Shown here: piece after piece, positions 16,235 through 23,785 of the stretch | Numbering within the stretch: position 1 is the first letter of the stretch | Layout of the letters: each line of letters begins with the position of its first letter | Source of the DNA: JBJKSO01 sp046703825 | GTDB taxonomy: Bacteria > Chloroflexota > Dormibacteria > Aeolococcales > Bog-877 | Assembly (NCBI GenBank): GCA_046703825.1 | Contig: JBJKSO010000071.1 | Span: 1-45,377 of the forward strand | DNA: 45,377 nucleotides | Direction: 5' to 3' | Made by a program: the position numbers and the translations under genes | Notes under the pieces: generated by a model | Databases searched by the model: none | What the model saw: the letters and a program-made list of their open reading frames with translations, nothing else | Told to the model about the DNA's origin: nothing

Positions 16235-17230
16235 GTGAACCGGGCATATAGTTCTGGCGGGGACTGGCAATTGAGTATTCGACCACCGGTACAGGCCCCG
16301 CCGCTGGCGGGATCGCATCAGTCCCTCAACTATGCCTCGGACTCTGAGTTCCTGGCTGTGGCCGTCCCCTTCCTGCGCCAGGGCCTGGACGGGGGTGAGC
16401 GGGTGGTGGCGATCCTGGGACCGAGTACCCGGGCGCTGCTCGACGGCGCGCTCGGCGGCGACGGGGACGACATCCTCGCCTTCGCCAACCGCGAGTGGTA
16501 CCGGCGCCCGCTCTGGACGTTGGCCGCCTTCGACAAGTACCTGCGTTCCCAGCTCGAGACCGGTGCCGGTGTGCGGATCCTGGCCGAGCCGCTGTGGGAG
16601 ACCGCGGTCGACGCCGGTGAGTGGCAGCGCTGCGAGGCGGTCCTCAACCTGTTGGTCGGCGCCACCGATTCGCTGGTGTTGTGCGTCCACGACACCCGCG
16701 CCATGAGTCGGGAGCGTTTGGACGGGGCGATGCAGACCCACGCGCAGGTCGCCATCCCCGGCGGGCGCATCTTCAACCCGATGTACCTGGATCCGGCGGA
16801 GTTCTGCGCCCGGTCGACGCGCTCGCCGCTTGCGGCGGCGCCGGCGGGCGCTGCCAGCATCAAGTTCCGCCAGCGGCTGATCAGGGTCCGGCAGTTCGTC
16901 GCGCGCGAGGGCCTTCGGCTCGGCCTCGGGCGCGAGCGGAGCGAGGTGCTGATGCTCGCCGCCGGTGAGGTGGCGGGCAACTGCCTCGACCACGGTGGCG
17001 GCAGAGGCACGGTGCGGGTCTGGGCTGCGGGCGACGAGGTCGTCTGCGAAGTGGAGGACGGTGGTCCCGGCTTCGCCGACCCGCTCGCCGGCTACGTCCC
17101 CCCCGACCCGGAGCTGATGCGTCGTTGCGGGCTCTGGCTGGTGCGGCAGCTCTGCGACTTGGTCGAGGTCCGCGCCAGCGAGTCCGGATCACTGGTTCGC
17201 ATTCACCTCGCTCTCGCGGCCCCCGCCTGA
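16235..17230 (+). CDS. MEDS-domain sensor fused to an anti-sigma-type histidine-kinase-like ATPase
   Basis: The protein is 331 residues from a GTG at 16235; a TTG at 16271 is an alternative. The N-terminal ~190 residues match the MEDS/DcmR-type sensing domain, with FLRQGLDGGERVVAILG, a central AFANREWY segment and ETGAGVRILAEPLW. The C-terminal part is a GHKL ATPase of the RsbW/SpoIIAB class: EVLMLAAGEVAGNCLDHGGG (N-box) and EVEDGGPGFADP (G1), with GLWLVRQLCDLVEV at the end. Such fusions act as anti-sigma or kinase regulators in stress circuits. No partner sigma or anti-anti-sigma gene is adjacent. There is no phosphoacceptor His domain. Confidence 0.75.
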   Translation: MNRAYSSGGDWQLSIRPPVQAPPLAGSHQSLNYASDSEFLAVAVPFLRQGLDGGERVVAILGPSTRALLDGALGGDGDDILAFANREWYRRPLWTLAAFDKYLRSQLETGAGVRILAEPLWETAVDAGEWQRCEAVLNLLVGATDSLVLCVHDTRAMSRERLDGAMQTHAQVAIPGGRIFNPMYLDPAEFCARSTRSPLAAAPAGAASIKFRQRLIRVRQFVAREGLRLGLGRERSEVLMLAAGEVAGNCLDHGGGRGTVRVWAAGDEVVCEVEDGGPGFADPLAGYVPPDPELMRRCGLWLVRQLCDLVEVRASESGSLVRIHLALAAPA

Positions 17231-17349
17231 CTGAACTGCCCCGGGACGGGGGGAAACCCTGACAGGCGCGGGGCCGGGGAGCTAAGGTAGGCCGGTGGCG
17301 GGGGGAAGAGGAGTGCAAATTGAGTTCAGGCGAGTAGGGCGGTCCCCCC

Positions 17350-17715
17350 ATGGTCTGGCTGCTGCTGCTGCTGGCGCTAGTCGCCCACGAGGGCTCCCAC
17401 GCCCTGGCGCTGAGAGCCTTTCGGGTGCGCTTCTCACTGCGCATCTGGTACAGCCGCTCCTTCCCCTGGTTCGGTCTCGGGTGGCGCTACTACATCGATG
17501 ACCTGAGCCCTGCCCAGCGCCGCACCATCCTGACGGTGGGGCCGCTGGTGGAGGCCTCCGTCTGGGCCTTGGGCGCGGTGTTCATCCCGACCTTCTCGGT
17601 GGAACTGCTGCTGCTGGCGGCCCTGACCCTGACGTTGAACCGTCTGATCCCGGGGGGCGACCTGTGGAAGGTCCATCGCCTTCCCAAGGCAGTGCCGGCT
17701 CCGAGGGTTCCCTAG
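17350..17715 (+). CDS. Minimal membrane metalloprotease-like protein (HEGSH, site-2-protease style)
   Basis: The 121-residue protein has a first hydrophobic helix ending in AHEGSHALALRA, an HExxH-type motif (HEGSH) as in M50/site-2 proteases, then a basic loop, a helix containing LTVGPLVEASVWALG and a final LTLNRLIPGGDLWK helix. The latter resembles the NLIPxxxLDG second metal-binding region but with DLWK in place of LDG. It is much shorter than a normal M50 peptidase, so it may be a minimal family member or have lost activity. Start ATG at 17350 is chosen because it opens directly into the first helix. Confidence 0.55.
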   Translation: MVWLLLLLALVAHEGSHALALRAFRVRFSLRIWYSRSFPWFGLGWRYYIDDLSPAQRRTILTVGPLVEASVWALGAVFIPTFSVELLLLAALTLTLNRLIPGGDLWKVHRLPKAVPAPRVP

Positions 17716-17754
17716 CCCCCGCGCACCTGCGCGCCTCACCTATCCTCAGCCGGC

Positions 17755-18006
17755 ATGGTGAGGCTGAGTCGGGTCCGCGGCGGGTGGCTGGCTCCGGTCG
17801 GGCTGCTGGGGATCTGCGCGGTCGGCTTCGGCCTCAGCCCGCTGAGCCAGGTCGGTCGGGCGGCGGGCGACTGCTACCAGAGCGGCTGGTACGGGTACGC
17901 GCCGCTGGCGGCGGCCCACTGTCCGGCGGTCGATCCTAGGCTCCCGTTCGGCTCCGCCTCGGCTCCTTTGGGGGCTGACGCCGCCCCGCTGGGCAGCAAC
18001 CCTTGA
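17755..18006 (+). CDS. Small exported or membrane-anchored hypothetical protein
   Basis: The 83-residue product has a basic N-terminus and a hydrophobic run (LAPVGLLGICAVGFGL) that could be a signal peptide or anchor, followed by a short mature part with two Cys (GDCYQSGWYG and AAHCPAVD) and an Ala/Pro-rich tail. No family is recognised. Its stop codon overlaps the TTG start of the following channel-like gene, so the two are likely translationally coupled and the small protein may be an accessory. Confidence 0.5.
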   Translation: MVRLSRVRGGWLAPVGLLGICAVGFGLSPLSQVGRAAGDCYQSGWYGYAPLAAAHCPAVDPRLPFGSASAPLGADAAPLGSNP

Positions 18007-19190
18007 TCGCGCTGCGGGTCCTGGCCCTGGTCGGCGGGTTGGTCCTGACCTTGGGCACGATCGCGAGCGTCGTGCGCACGGTGGTGGTACCCCGCTACAC
18101 GCGTTCCAGCATCTCTGCTCTGGTTTCGGTGGGGCTGAGAGCCGCCATGGGCACGGTGGCCCGGCTGCAGCGCAGCTACGCGGTCCGGGACGGCATCCTC
18201 GCGACCATCGCGCCCACCTTGCTGGTGGTGCGGCTGGCGGTGTGGGTCGGGCTGCTGGTGCTGGGCTTCTCCCTGCTCATCTACAGCGCGGACGGCGGTG
18301 CCTACGCCGCGGCGATACGCCTCAGCGCCAGCTCCATGTGGCCGCTGGGGCTGGAGGTGGCGCGAAGTGGGCTGACCATCGCCATCGCCTTCCTGGAGGC
18401 GGCTTCGGCGGTGATCGTGGTCGCGCTGCAGATCGCCTACTTGCCCGTTCTCTACGGCGAGTTCAACCGCCGCGAGACTTTCGTGACCATGCTGGACAGC
18501 AGTAGCGGCTCGCCGGCCTGGGGCCCCGAGATCCTCTCCCGGCACGCGCTGATCGACAACCTGGGCCACCTGAGCACCCTCTACACCGACTGGGAGCAGC
18601 TGGCGGCCGACATCGCCGAAAGCCACACCAGCTACACATCCCTGGTGTACTTCCGGTCGCCGGATCCCCGGCGCTCCTGGATCCTCGCGCTCTTGGCGGT
18701 GATGGACGCCGCGGCCCTGCAGCTGGCCCTGGATCCCCTGGGCGCCCCTGCCACCGCCCGGCCCTTCCTGCGCATGGGGGTGGTCTGCTTGCGCTCGGTG
18801 TGCCGGGTGGTACAGCTGCCGGTGGTGGAGGATCCGCACCCGGAAGATCCCATCGAGCTCACGTACGAGGAGTTCCAGGATGCGGTCCACCGAATGCTCG
18901 CCGCCGGCTGGGAGCTTGAGCGGGAGCCCGAGGAGGCGTGGCGGCACTTTCGCGGCTGGCGGGTCAACTACGAGGCGATGGCCTACGGCCTCGCCGAACT
19001 GGTCGACGCTCCGCCCGGCCCCTGGTCGGGCCAGCGGCACGGTCACGTGGACGTCTCGCTGGTGCCGCTGCGGCCGGCTCACCGCGAGCCGATCAAGGAG
19101 GCGAGCAAGCTGCTCGAGGTCACCCGGCAGCGGCGCGCCCGGCGGCAGCGCCAACCGCTAGCCAGTGCCGATCCCGACGAGAAGGGCTGA
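18003..19190 (+). CDS. Membrane protein with two-pore-channel-like N-terminus
   Basis: The 395-residue protein has an N-terminal helix (RVLALVGGLVLTLGTIASVVRTV) with the R-VVVPR motif common to actinobacterial proteins annotated as ion-channel-like, two more hydrophobic segments around residues 75-95 and 115-145, and a long cytoplasmic C-terminal half. The pore-like segment LSASSMWPLGL lacks a TxGYG potassium filter, so ion selectivity cannot be claimed. The C-terminal region is acidic/aromatic with EEAWRHFRGWRVNYEAMAY and has no recognised domain. It starts at TTG 18003, overlapping the stop of the small upstream gene. Function remains open. Confidence 0.6.
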   Translation: MIALRVLALVGGLVLTLGTIASVVRTVVVPRYTRSSISALVSVGLRAAMGTVARLQRSYAVRDGILATIAPTLLVVRLAVWVGLLVLGFSLLIYSADGGAYAAAIRLSASSMWPLGLEVARSGLTIAIAFLEAASAVIVVALQIAYLPVLYGEFNRRETFVTMLDSSSGSPAWGPEILSRHALIDNLGHLSTLYTDWEQLAADIAESHTSYTSLVYFRSPDPRRSWILALLAVMDAAALQLALDPLGAPATARPFLRMGVVCLRSVCRVVQLPVVEDPHPEDPIELTYEEFQDAVHRMLAAGWELEREPEEAWRHFRGWRVNYEAMAYGLAELVDAPPGPWSGQRHGHVDVSLVPLRPAHREPIKEASKLLEVTRQRRARRQRQPLASADPDEKG

Positions 19191-19382
19191 GGCGGTCGGC
19201 CCCGCTCCCCTCGGGCGAGAGCGACACCGCGCTCGGGGGCAGGCTGACCGGTGGTTCTCTCACCGGGCGCCGGGAGCTCCCGGGACGGGTTCACGGCCAG
19301 GCTAAATCCCGATCCGGCCCACTTGGTGGTGGACGCCCTGGGGCGGGCTGGCCCCGACCGTGCCTCCGGAGGGGAGGCGGCC

Positions 19383-20381
19383 CTAGGCTGGCTCCGGCAG
19401 CGCCGCCGGCACCGCCACCAACGTGAGCGTCGAGCGGCCCCGGACCAGCACCAGCGGCGTCGGGCGCCCGACCGCATCACCGAACATGCGGCTCTGCAGG
19501 TCGCCGGCTGCCTCCACCGGGGCCCCGCCGACTTCCACCAGGATGTCGCCCACCTCGACTCCGGCAGCGGCGGCGGGACTGGCGGGCAGGACTTGAAGCA
19601 CGGCCAGCCCACTCCGACGGCCGAGCCGGTCGGCCGCCCACGGCGGCAGCGGTCTGGGGGCGCCCGCCACGCCCAGGTAGGCGCGCGCCACCCGGCCCCG
19701 TCCGATGAGGTCGGCGACGATCCGCTCGGTCGTGGGGTTGATCGGTACCGCCATTCCCAGCCCGATCCCCGCGACCGCGGTGTTGATGCCGATCAAACGC
19801 CCCTGCGAGTCCGCCAGCGCTCCTCCGGAGTTGCCGGGGTTGAGGGCGGCGTCGGTCTGGATCACGTTCTCGATCAGGCGGACGGTGCGCCCCGACTGCA
19901 CCGGCAGTGCTCGCCCCAGGGCACTCACCACCCCGGCCGTCACCGTGCCGGCCAGGCCCAGGGGGTTGCCCACCGCCACCACCAGCTGCCCGACCCGAAG
20001 CCGGCTGGCGTTTCCCAGCGGCGCCCCCCGCAGCCCGTCCGCCTGGACCCGGGCGACCGCCAGGTCGGACAGCGGGTCGCGGCCGGCCACCTCCAGCGCG
20101 AGCTGCCGGCCGTCGGCTACGGTGGCGCTGCCAGCCTCGGCTCCCTCCAGGACGTGGGCCGAGGTGAGCAAGTACCCGTCCCCGCTCAGCAGCACCCCCG
20201 ACCCGGCCCCGGCCAAGGCGGGAGTTCCGCGGGCGGCCCGCCTCTCAACCTGCAGGGCCACCACCGAGGGCAGCATCCGCTCGGCCACGCTGGCGACCAC
20301 CTGCGAGTAGGCGTCGAGCGCGGCGCCGTCGACGCTCGCGGGCGAGGTCGCCACGCTCACCAAAGCACCCCTTGAAGTCAC
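19383..20381 (-). CDS. HtrA/DegP-type trypsin-like serine protease with PDZ domain
   Basis: The 332-residue protein carries a complete trypsin-like triad: His in LTSAHVL, Asp in PLSDLAVA and Ser in NPGNSGGAL. These are followed by a C-terminal PDZ domain (LAVLQVLPASPAAAAGVEVGDILVEVGG). HtrA proteases degrade or refold damaged proteins, generally outside the membrane; here I see no N-terminal membrane helix or signal, so a cytoplasmic form is possible, which is unusual. It is transcribed away from the terminator at 20432-20457 and stands alone. The start at 20381 is the first in frame; a nearby internal GTG is possible. Confidence 0.9.
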   Translation of the reverse strand: MTSRGALVSVATSPASVDGAALDAYSQVVASVAERMLPSVVALQVERRAARGTPALAGAGSGVLLSGDGYLLTSAHVLEGAEAGSATVADGRQLALEVAGRDPLSDLAVARVQADGLRGAPLGNASRLRVGQLVVAVGNPLGLAGTVTAGVVSALGRALPVQSGRTVRLIENVIQTDAALNPGNSGGALADSQGRLIGINTAVAGIGLGMAVPINPTTERIVADLIGRGRVARAYLGVAGAPRPLPPWAADRLGRRSGLAVLQVLPASPAAAAGVEVGDILVEVGGAPVEAAGDLQSRMFGDAVGRPTPLVLVRGRSTLTLVAVPAALPEPA

Positions 20382-20431
20382 GGCCTAGATTCCACACCTA
20401 GACCTACCCGATCTGCCCTGCCGGCAAACGA

Positions 20432-20457
20432 AGGCCCGCCTTCGGGAAGGCGGGCCT
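20432..20457 (-). terminator. Strong rho-independent-type terminator
   Basis: A perfect 12-base inverted repeat (AGGCCCGCCTTC and its complement) around a GG centre forms a very stable hairpin. On the minus strand it is followed by TTCGTTT. It lies just after the stop of the 62-residue membrane protein (20477) and before the HtrA gene, so it most likely ends the small gene's transcript. Confidence 0.85.
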
Positions 20458-20476
20458 CTAACTCAACGGCTCGGGT

Positions 20477-20665
20477 TCAGTGCCGCTTGGCGGGGTCGGG
20501 GCGGCGGTGCGACATCCTGACCAGCGAGAACAGCGCCCAGATGATGGCCAGACCGATCAGCACGTGAATGATGACGCTCAGCGCGGGGAGGATGACGAAG
20601 AACACCACAAACAAGGCCACCAAGACCACGAGGGTCCAGGCCAGCGGGTGCCGGGCTAGATGCAT
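20477..20665 (-). CDS. Small double-helix membrane protein
   Basis: The 62-residue protein is nearly all hydrophobic: two helices (WTLVVLVALFVVFFVILPAL and then IIHVLIGLAIIWALFSLV) followed by a short basic tail (RMSHRRPDPAKRH). It resembles small lmo0937/DUF5670-type stress membrane proteins in general shape, but I cannot assign it firmly. The ATG at 20665 has a GAGGTGG site just upstream. It is divergent from the MarR-like gene at 20815, with a terminator directly downstream, so it is probably a monocistronic transcript. Confidence 0.65.
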   Translation of the reverse strand: MHLARHPLAWTLVVLVALFVVFFVILPALSVIIHVLIGLAIIWALFSLVRMSHRRPDPAKRH

Positions 20666-20759
20666 GGGACCACCTCTTATCGACGTAACCGGTGTGGCTA
20701 GTCTAGGCGCTTTCCCGGGCCGGGGCGCCCGGCCGAGAGCCGGGTTGGTGAGCCTCAGC

Positions 20760-20788
20760 TTGACACCTCACCGTCCCGCGCTTAGGTT
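20760..20788 (+). promoter_or_regulatory. Sigma-70-type promoter for the MarR-like gene
   Basis: A perfect TTGACA (20760-20765) is followed after exactly 17 bases by TAGGTT (20783-20788). The start codon of the MarR-like gene is about 26 bases further, with AAGGAGG in between. This is a good -35/-10 arrangement for a housekeeping sigma factor. Confidence 0.7.
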
Positions 20789-20814
20789 GAGCCCAGTGCA
20801 TAAGGAGGTTTGGC

Positions 20815-21288
20815 TTGTCTGACGAGTCCGGAATCGGCAAGGCCCGTCTCGCGGAGCTGGCTTCCAAATGGCTCAGGATCCGCCGACACTTCGAAGCCCA
20901 GGCTGGCAAGGGGGTCCCTGATGAAGCTCGCGAGCTTCTTCGCGAGTTGAGCCAGCAACAGCTCGCGCTGGTCGCCCGCCTCCCCACCGAGGGCTATCCG
21001 GAACGGGACTTGGTCTCCGGGCTGGGGATCAACCCCACCTCCGCGGACGAGGCGGTCGGATCCATGGTCGAAGCCGGTCTGATAAAGCGTGAAAAGGACC
21101 AGAGCGGCCAGAATCGAATCCGGTTCACCGACGAGGGCAGCCGCGCTCGCGCGAGTCTGGACCGGATGCAGCTGGCCACCATCACTGCAATGTTTCGCGA
21201 GATCGGGCCCGACCTTTCCCGCCGGGTCCTGGCCGTCATGGAAGGGCTGGCGACCACAGCCGAAGAGGGCACCGCAAACACCCGTTAG
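20815..21288 (+). CDS. MarR-like winged-helix regulator
   Basis: The 157-residue protein is related to the pair at 13369-14366. It has YPERDLVSGLGINPTSADEAVGSMVEAGLIKREK as recognition and wing start, RIRFTDEGSRARASL as the wing, and a C-terminal helix ending RVLAVMEGLA. It starts at TTG 20815 behind an AAGGAGG site (20802-20808) and a strong sigma-70-type promoter. It is a transcriptional regulator by family; the ligand is unknown. It stands between the divergent 62-residue membrane protein and the convergent O-methyltransferase gene, so either the small protein or a distant locus may be the target. Confidence 0.75.
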   Translation: MSDESGIGKARLAELASKWLRIRRHFEAQAGKGVPDEARELLRELSQQQLALVARLPTEGYPERDLVSGLGINPTSADEAVGSMVEAGLIKREKDQSGQNRIRFTDEGSRARASLDRMQLATITAMFREIGPDLSRRVLAVMEGLATTAEEGTANTR

Positions 21289-21375
21289 GGCGCAGGCAAC
21301 CGCAAGAGCTGCTGGCGCCCAGAGGCGCGAGATGCCGGTGCCCACCACCAGAGTCCGGTGCCCCACCCGACCGCT

Positions 21376-22110
21376 TCAGGCGGGGGATGCCTCGGCTTTG
21401 AACTCAACCGATCCGCCGTCGCCCGCCTGCTCCCCCACCAGCGCCACCGCCAACCCGTCGTATCCTTTGCCGCCCACCGTCTGCAGGGCGGTCGCCTCGA
21501 GCCGGGGATGGCTGCCCAGCCATCGGAGCGCCTCCCGCACTCCCCGAACCCGCGCATCCGCGCTCTGGGAGTCGGCGACCTCCCCACCTCGCACCACGTT
21601 GTCGAGCACGATCACGGCTCCGGGACGGGCGAGGCGGAGCGCCCCCTCCAGGTAGGCGGGATACTCACTCTTCTCGCCGTCGATGAAGAAGAAGTCGTAG
21701 GCGGGTGCGTGCTCCTCGGCCAGGGCGTTCAGGCTCTGCACGGCATCGCCCAACCGCACCGTCGCCACGCCTCCCGGAGCGGCCTCGGCGAGGTTGTGTT
21801 GGGCCACGCGGGCGTGGTGCGCGTCCAGTTCCAGCGAGAGCAGCGAGCCTCCAGGCGGGAGGGCTCTCGCCATCCAGATGGCGCTGTAGCCACCCAGAGT
21901 TCCCACCTCCAGCACCCGCCTGGCCCCGCTGATCCGTACCAGCAGGTGTAGGAGCATGCCCTGCAGGGGCGAGACGCTGATTGCAGGCATGCCTTCTGCC
22001 GCGATTGTGGCGAGAACTCTCTCCAGGAGGTGGTCTTGCCGCAGCAGCTCCCGCTCCAGGTAGCGGTCCACCTGCATCGTCAGCTCAAAGTCGAGCTCGG
22101 ACTCCGGCAC
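21376..22110 (-). CDS. O-methyltransferase, class I SAM-dependent (catechol-OMT-like)
   Basis: The 244-residue protein follows the bacterial O-methyltransferase family 3 pattern. SPLQGMLLHLLVRISGARRVLEVGTLGGYSAIWMA holds the SAM-binding GxxxG loop, LSLELDAHHARVAQHNL is the acidic adenosine-binding strand, DFFFIDGEKSEYPAYLE is the metal-binding Asp region, and VIVLDNVVRGGEV the second metal site. It probably methylates a catechol- or phenol-like hydroxyl using SAM and Mg2+. It lies 34 bases after the BrkB gene on the same strand, perhaps co-transcribed, without a clear pathway link. The C-terminal 20 residues are variable and acidic. Confidence 0.92.
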   Translation of the reverse strand: MPESELDFELTMQVDRYLERELLRQDHLLERVLATIAAEGMPAISVSPLQGMLLHLLVRISGARRVLEVGTLGGYSAIWMARALPPGGSLLSLELDAHHARVAQHNLAEAAPGGVATVRLGDAVQSLNALAEEHAPAYDFFFIDGEKSEYPAYLEGALRLARPGAVIVLDNVVRGGEVADSQSADARVRGVREALRWLGSHPRLEATALQTVGGKGYDGLAVALVGEQAGDGGSVEFKAEASPA

Positions 22111-22144
22111 GCGGCCTGACGATAACGGCTCTTGGCCTCCTAAA

Positions 22145-23017
22145 TCAGACGGCCGCCCGCTTCTTGGTCTGCGCGTCGACGGCGTCGGCTGGGGCCGTGC
22201 GCTGCGGGGTGGGCGGGCGATCGGGAACGGCCCCGACAGTTGTGGGCGGACCCATGGCGACCCGGTTGGCCACCGCGCCCAGCAGGATCAGCTGACTGAG
22301 AAAGTAGAGCCAGGTGGCCAGCAGGAAGAAGAGCGCGAACTCTGAGCCATAGCTGCTGAATCCGTGCGAGAAGTGGGTGTAGACCGGCCAGAGCAGGCTG
22401 ATCACCTCCATGGCCACGCCCGCCAGCAGCGCTCCCCGCCAGAGCTCGGCGAGGCGGAAGGTGCGGTGGGGCACGACCCGGTAGATGGTGGCCATGAAGC
22501 CGATCCAGACCACGGCGCCGATCACCGGTCCAGTCCAGGGCGCTACCTTGACCACGGCGAAGGCGGAGTTGAGCAAAACCGTCAGCAAGATGGCGACCGT
22601 GAAGATCACAGTCATCACCAAAGCCATCAGCCGCTGCTTTAGGAAGCTGCGCTGCTTCACCCCAAAGAGCTGATCCAGCACCCACTCCATGGTGGTGAAG
22701 ATGCTGCTGCCGCCCCACAGCATGCCGACGATGCCGATCCCGCCGATGATGCCCCGGTTGTGGCGAACTCCCTGAAGCGTTTGCAGGATCGCCGAGTGGG
22801 CGTCGCTGGGGAAGAAGTGCACGATGGCGTTGTCGATGGCCTGCTGCTGGCCGGGGCTGGTCAGGAACAGTGCGATCAAAGAGAGCACTCCCAGGATCAG
22901 GGGGAACATGCTCAAGAACATGGTGAAGGCGATCGACCCGGCGAAGTTGCCGGCCTGCGAGTTGCCGTAGGCCTGAATCAGGCGAAGCAGGTAGGTCCGC
23001 TTCAACCGCTGGATCAT
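22145..23017 (-). CDS. YihY/BrkB family membrane protein
   Basis: The 290-residue protein has six transmembrane helices with the family landmarks: GNFAGSIAFTMFLSMFPLILG in helix 1, GIVGMLWGGSSIFTTMEW in the middle, and ATWLYFLSQLILLGAVANRV late. The YihY/BrkB family was once called ribonuclease BN; the transport function is uncertain. I start at ATG 23017 because GGGAGG lies 6 bases upstream and homology begins there; the frame is open to 23068. A polar Pro/Ala/Thr-rich tail ends the protein. It precedes the O-methyltransferase gene on the same strand. Confidence 0.88.
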   Translation of the reverse strand: MIQRLKRTYLLRLIQAYGNSQAGNFAGSIAFTMFLSMFPLILGVLSLIALFLTSPGQQQAIDNAIVHFFPSDAHSAILQTLQGVRHNRGIIGGIGIVGMLWGGSSIFTTMEWVLDQLFGVKQRSFLKQRLMALVMTVIFTVAILLTVLLNSAFAVVKVAPWTGPVIGAVVWIGFMATIYRVVPHRTFRLAELWRGALLAGVAMEVISLLWPVYTHFSHGFSSYGSEFALFFLLATWLYFLSQLILLGAVANRVAMGPPTTVGAVPDRPPTPQRTAPADAVDAQTKKRAAV

Positions 23018-23120
23018 CTCGAGCCTCCCGGGACGCGTCCTGGTCGAGCGCTGCAGTCGCACTCTCACACACCTAACGGGAGCTTTGGCCCGCTGGGATC
23101 ACTTACGCTGGGCCGACGCC

Positions 23121-23780
23121 TCAGCGACGCCAACTGACCGCCGGCCTGGTGCCCAGCCTGGAGCAGACCCCCAGATAGTCCTCCCAGGTGTCGATGTCGG
23201 CGGGTTTGTCCCCCTTCCGGTGCAGCCGCTGCACCTGGCCTTGGTGCGCGTCGAGCAACTTCCAGATCGCCTTGTCACCGTGCATCGCCCGCAGCTCGTC
23301 GAAGGCACTCTGCGCGAACAGCACCGGATGCCCGGGGCCGTTGCGGTAATCGGTCAGTGCACCCCAGGGGCGCGTGACCGCCCAACCGGCGATGAGGGCG
23401 TCGATCAGCCGGGAATCCACTTCCGGCATGTCGCCCAAGAGGATCGCCACCGCGGCGCAGCCCGGCGCGATCTGCGCCAGCGCCGCCTGCACCGAGCGGG
23501 TGCAGCCCTGGCCGGTGGGACAGACCGGCTCCACGGTGACCCGCGGCGCCAACGCCTCCGGCGGTGCTTGGACATCCTGATGCAGCGCCAGCACCACCTG
23601 GGTGAGGTTGGAGCCCAGTGCTTGCCGGAGCACCCAGCCCAGCACCGTGGTGTCGCCCAAGGGAAGGGTCTGCTTGGCCCGACCCATCCGGGTGGAGCGG
23701 CCACCCGCCAAAATCAGCCCCGCGACCGGCGGCGCGATTCCTTGGGTCGCCAACCCGGCCGCGGGATCAGCCTCGGTCAC
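23121..23780 (-). CDS. mocA: MobA/MocA-type molybdenum cofactor cytidylyl- or nucleotidyltransferase
   Basis: The 219-residue protein has the nucleotidyltransferase A signature LILAGGRSTRMGRAKQTLPL at its N-terminus, an LLGDMP metal-binding motif and GPGHPVLF late, as in MocA/MobA. MocA makes molybdopterin cytosine dinucleotide (MCD), the cofactor form used by CO dehydrogenase and other xanthine-dehydrogenase-family enzymes. It follows coxL with only 5 bases between, so it is the last gene of the coxMSL operon and is very likely dedicated to maturing that enzyme. MobA-like GTP specificity is the alternative; context favours MCD. Confidence 0.85.
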   Translation of the reverse strand: MTEADPAAGLATQGIAPPVAGLILAGGRSTRMGRAKQTLPLGDTTVLGWVLRQALGSNLTQVVLALHQDVQAPPEALAPRVTVEPVCPTGQGCTRSVQAALAQIAPGCAAVAILLGDMPEVDSRLIDALIAGWAVTRPWGALTDYRNGPGHPVLFAQSAFDELRAMHGDKAIWKLLDAHQGQVQRLHRKGDKPADIDTWEDYLGVCSRLGTRPAVSWRR

Positions 23781-23785
23781 TAGGA

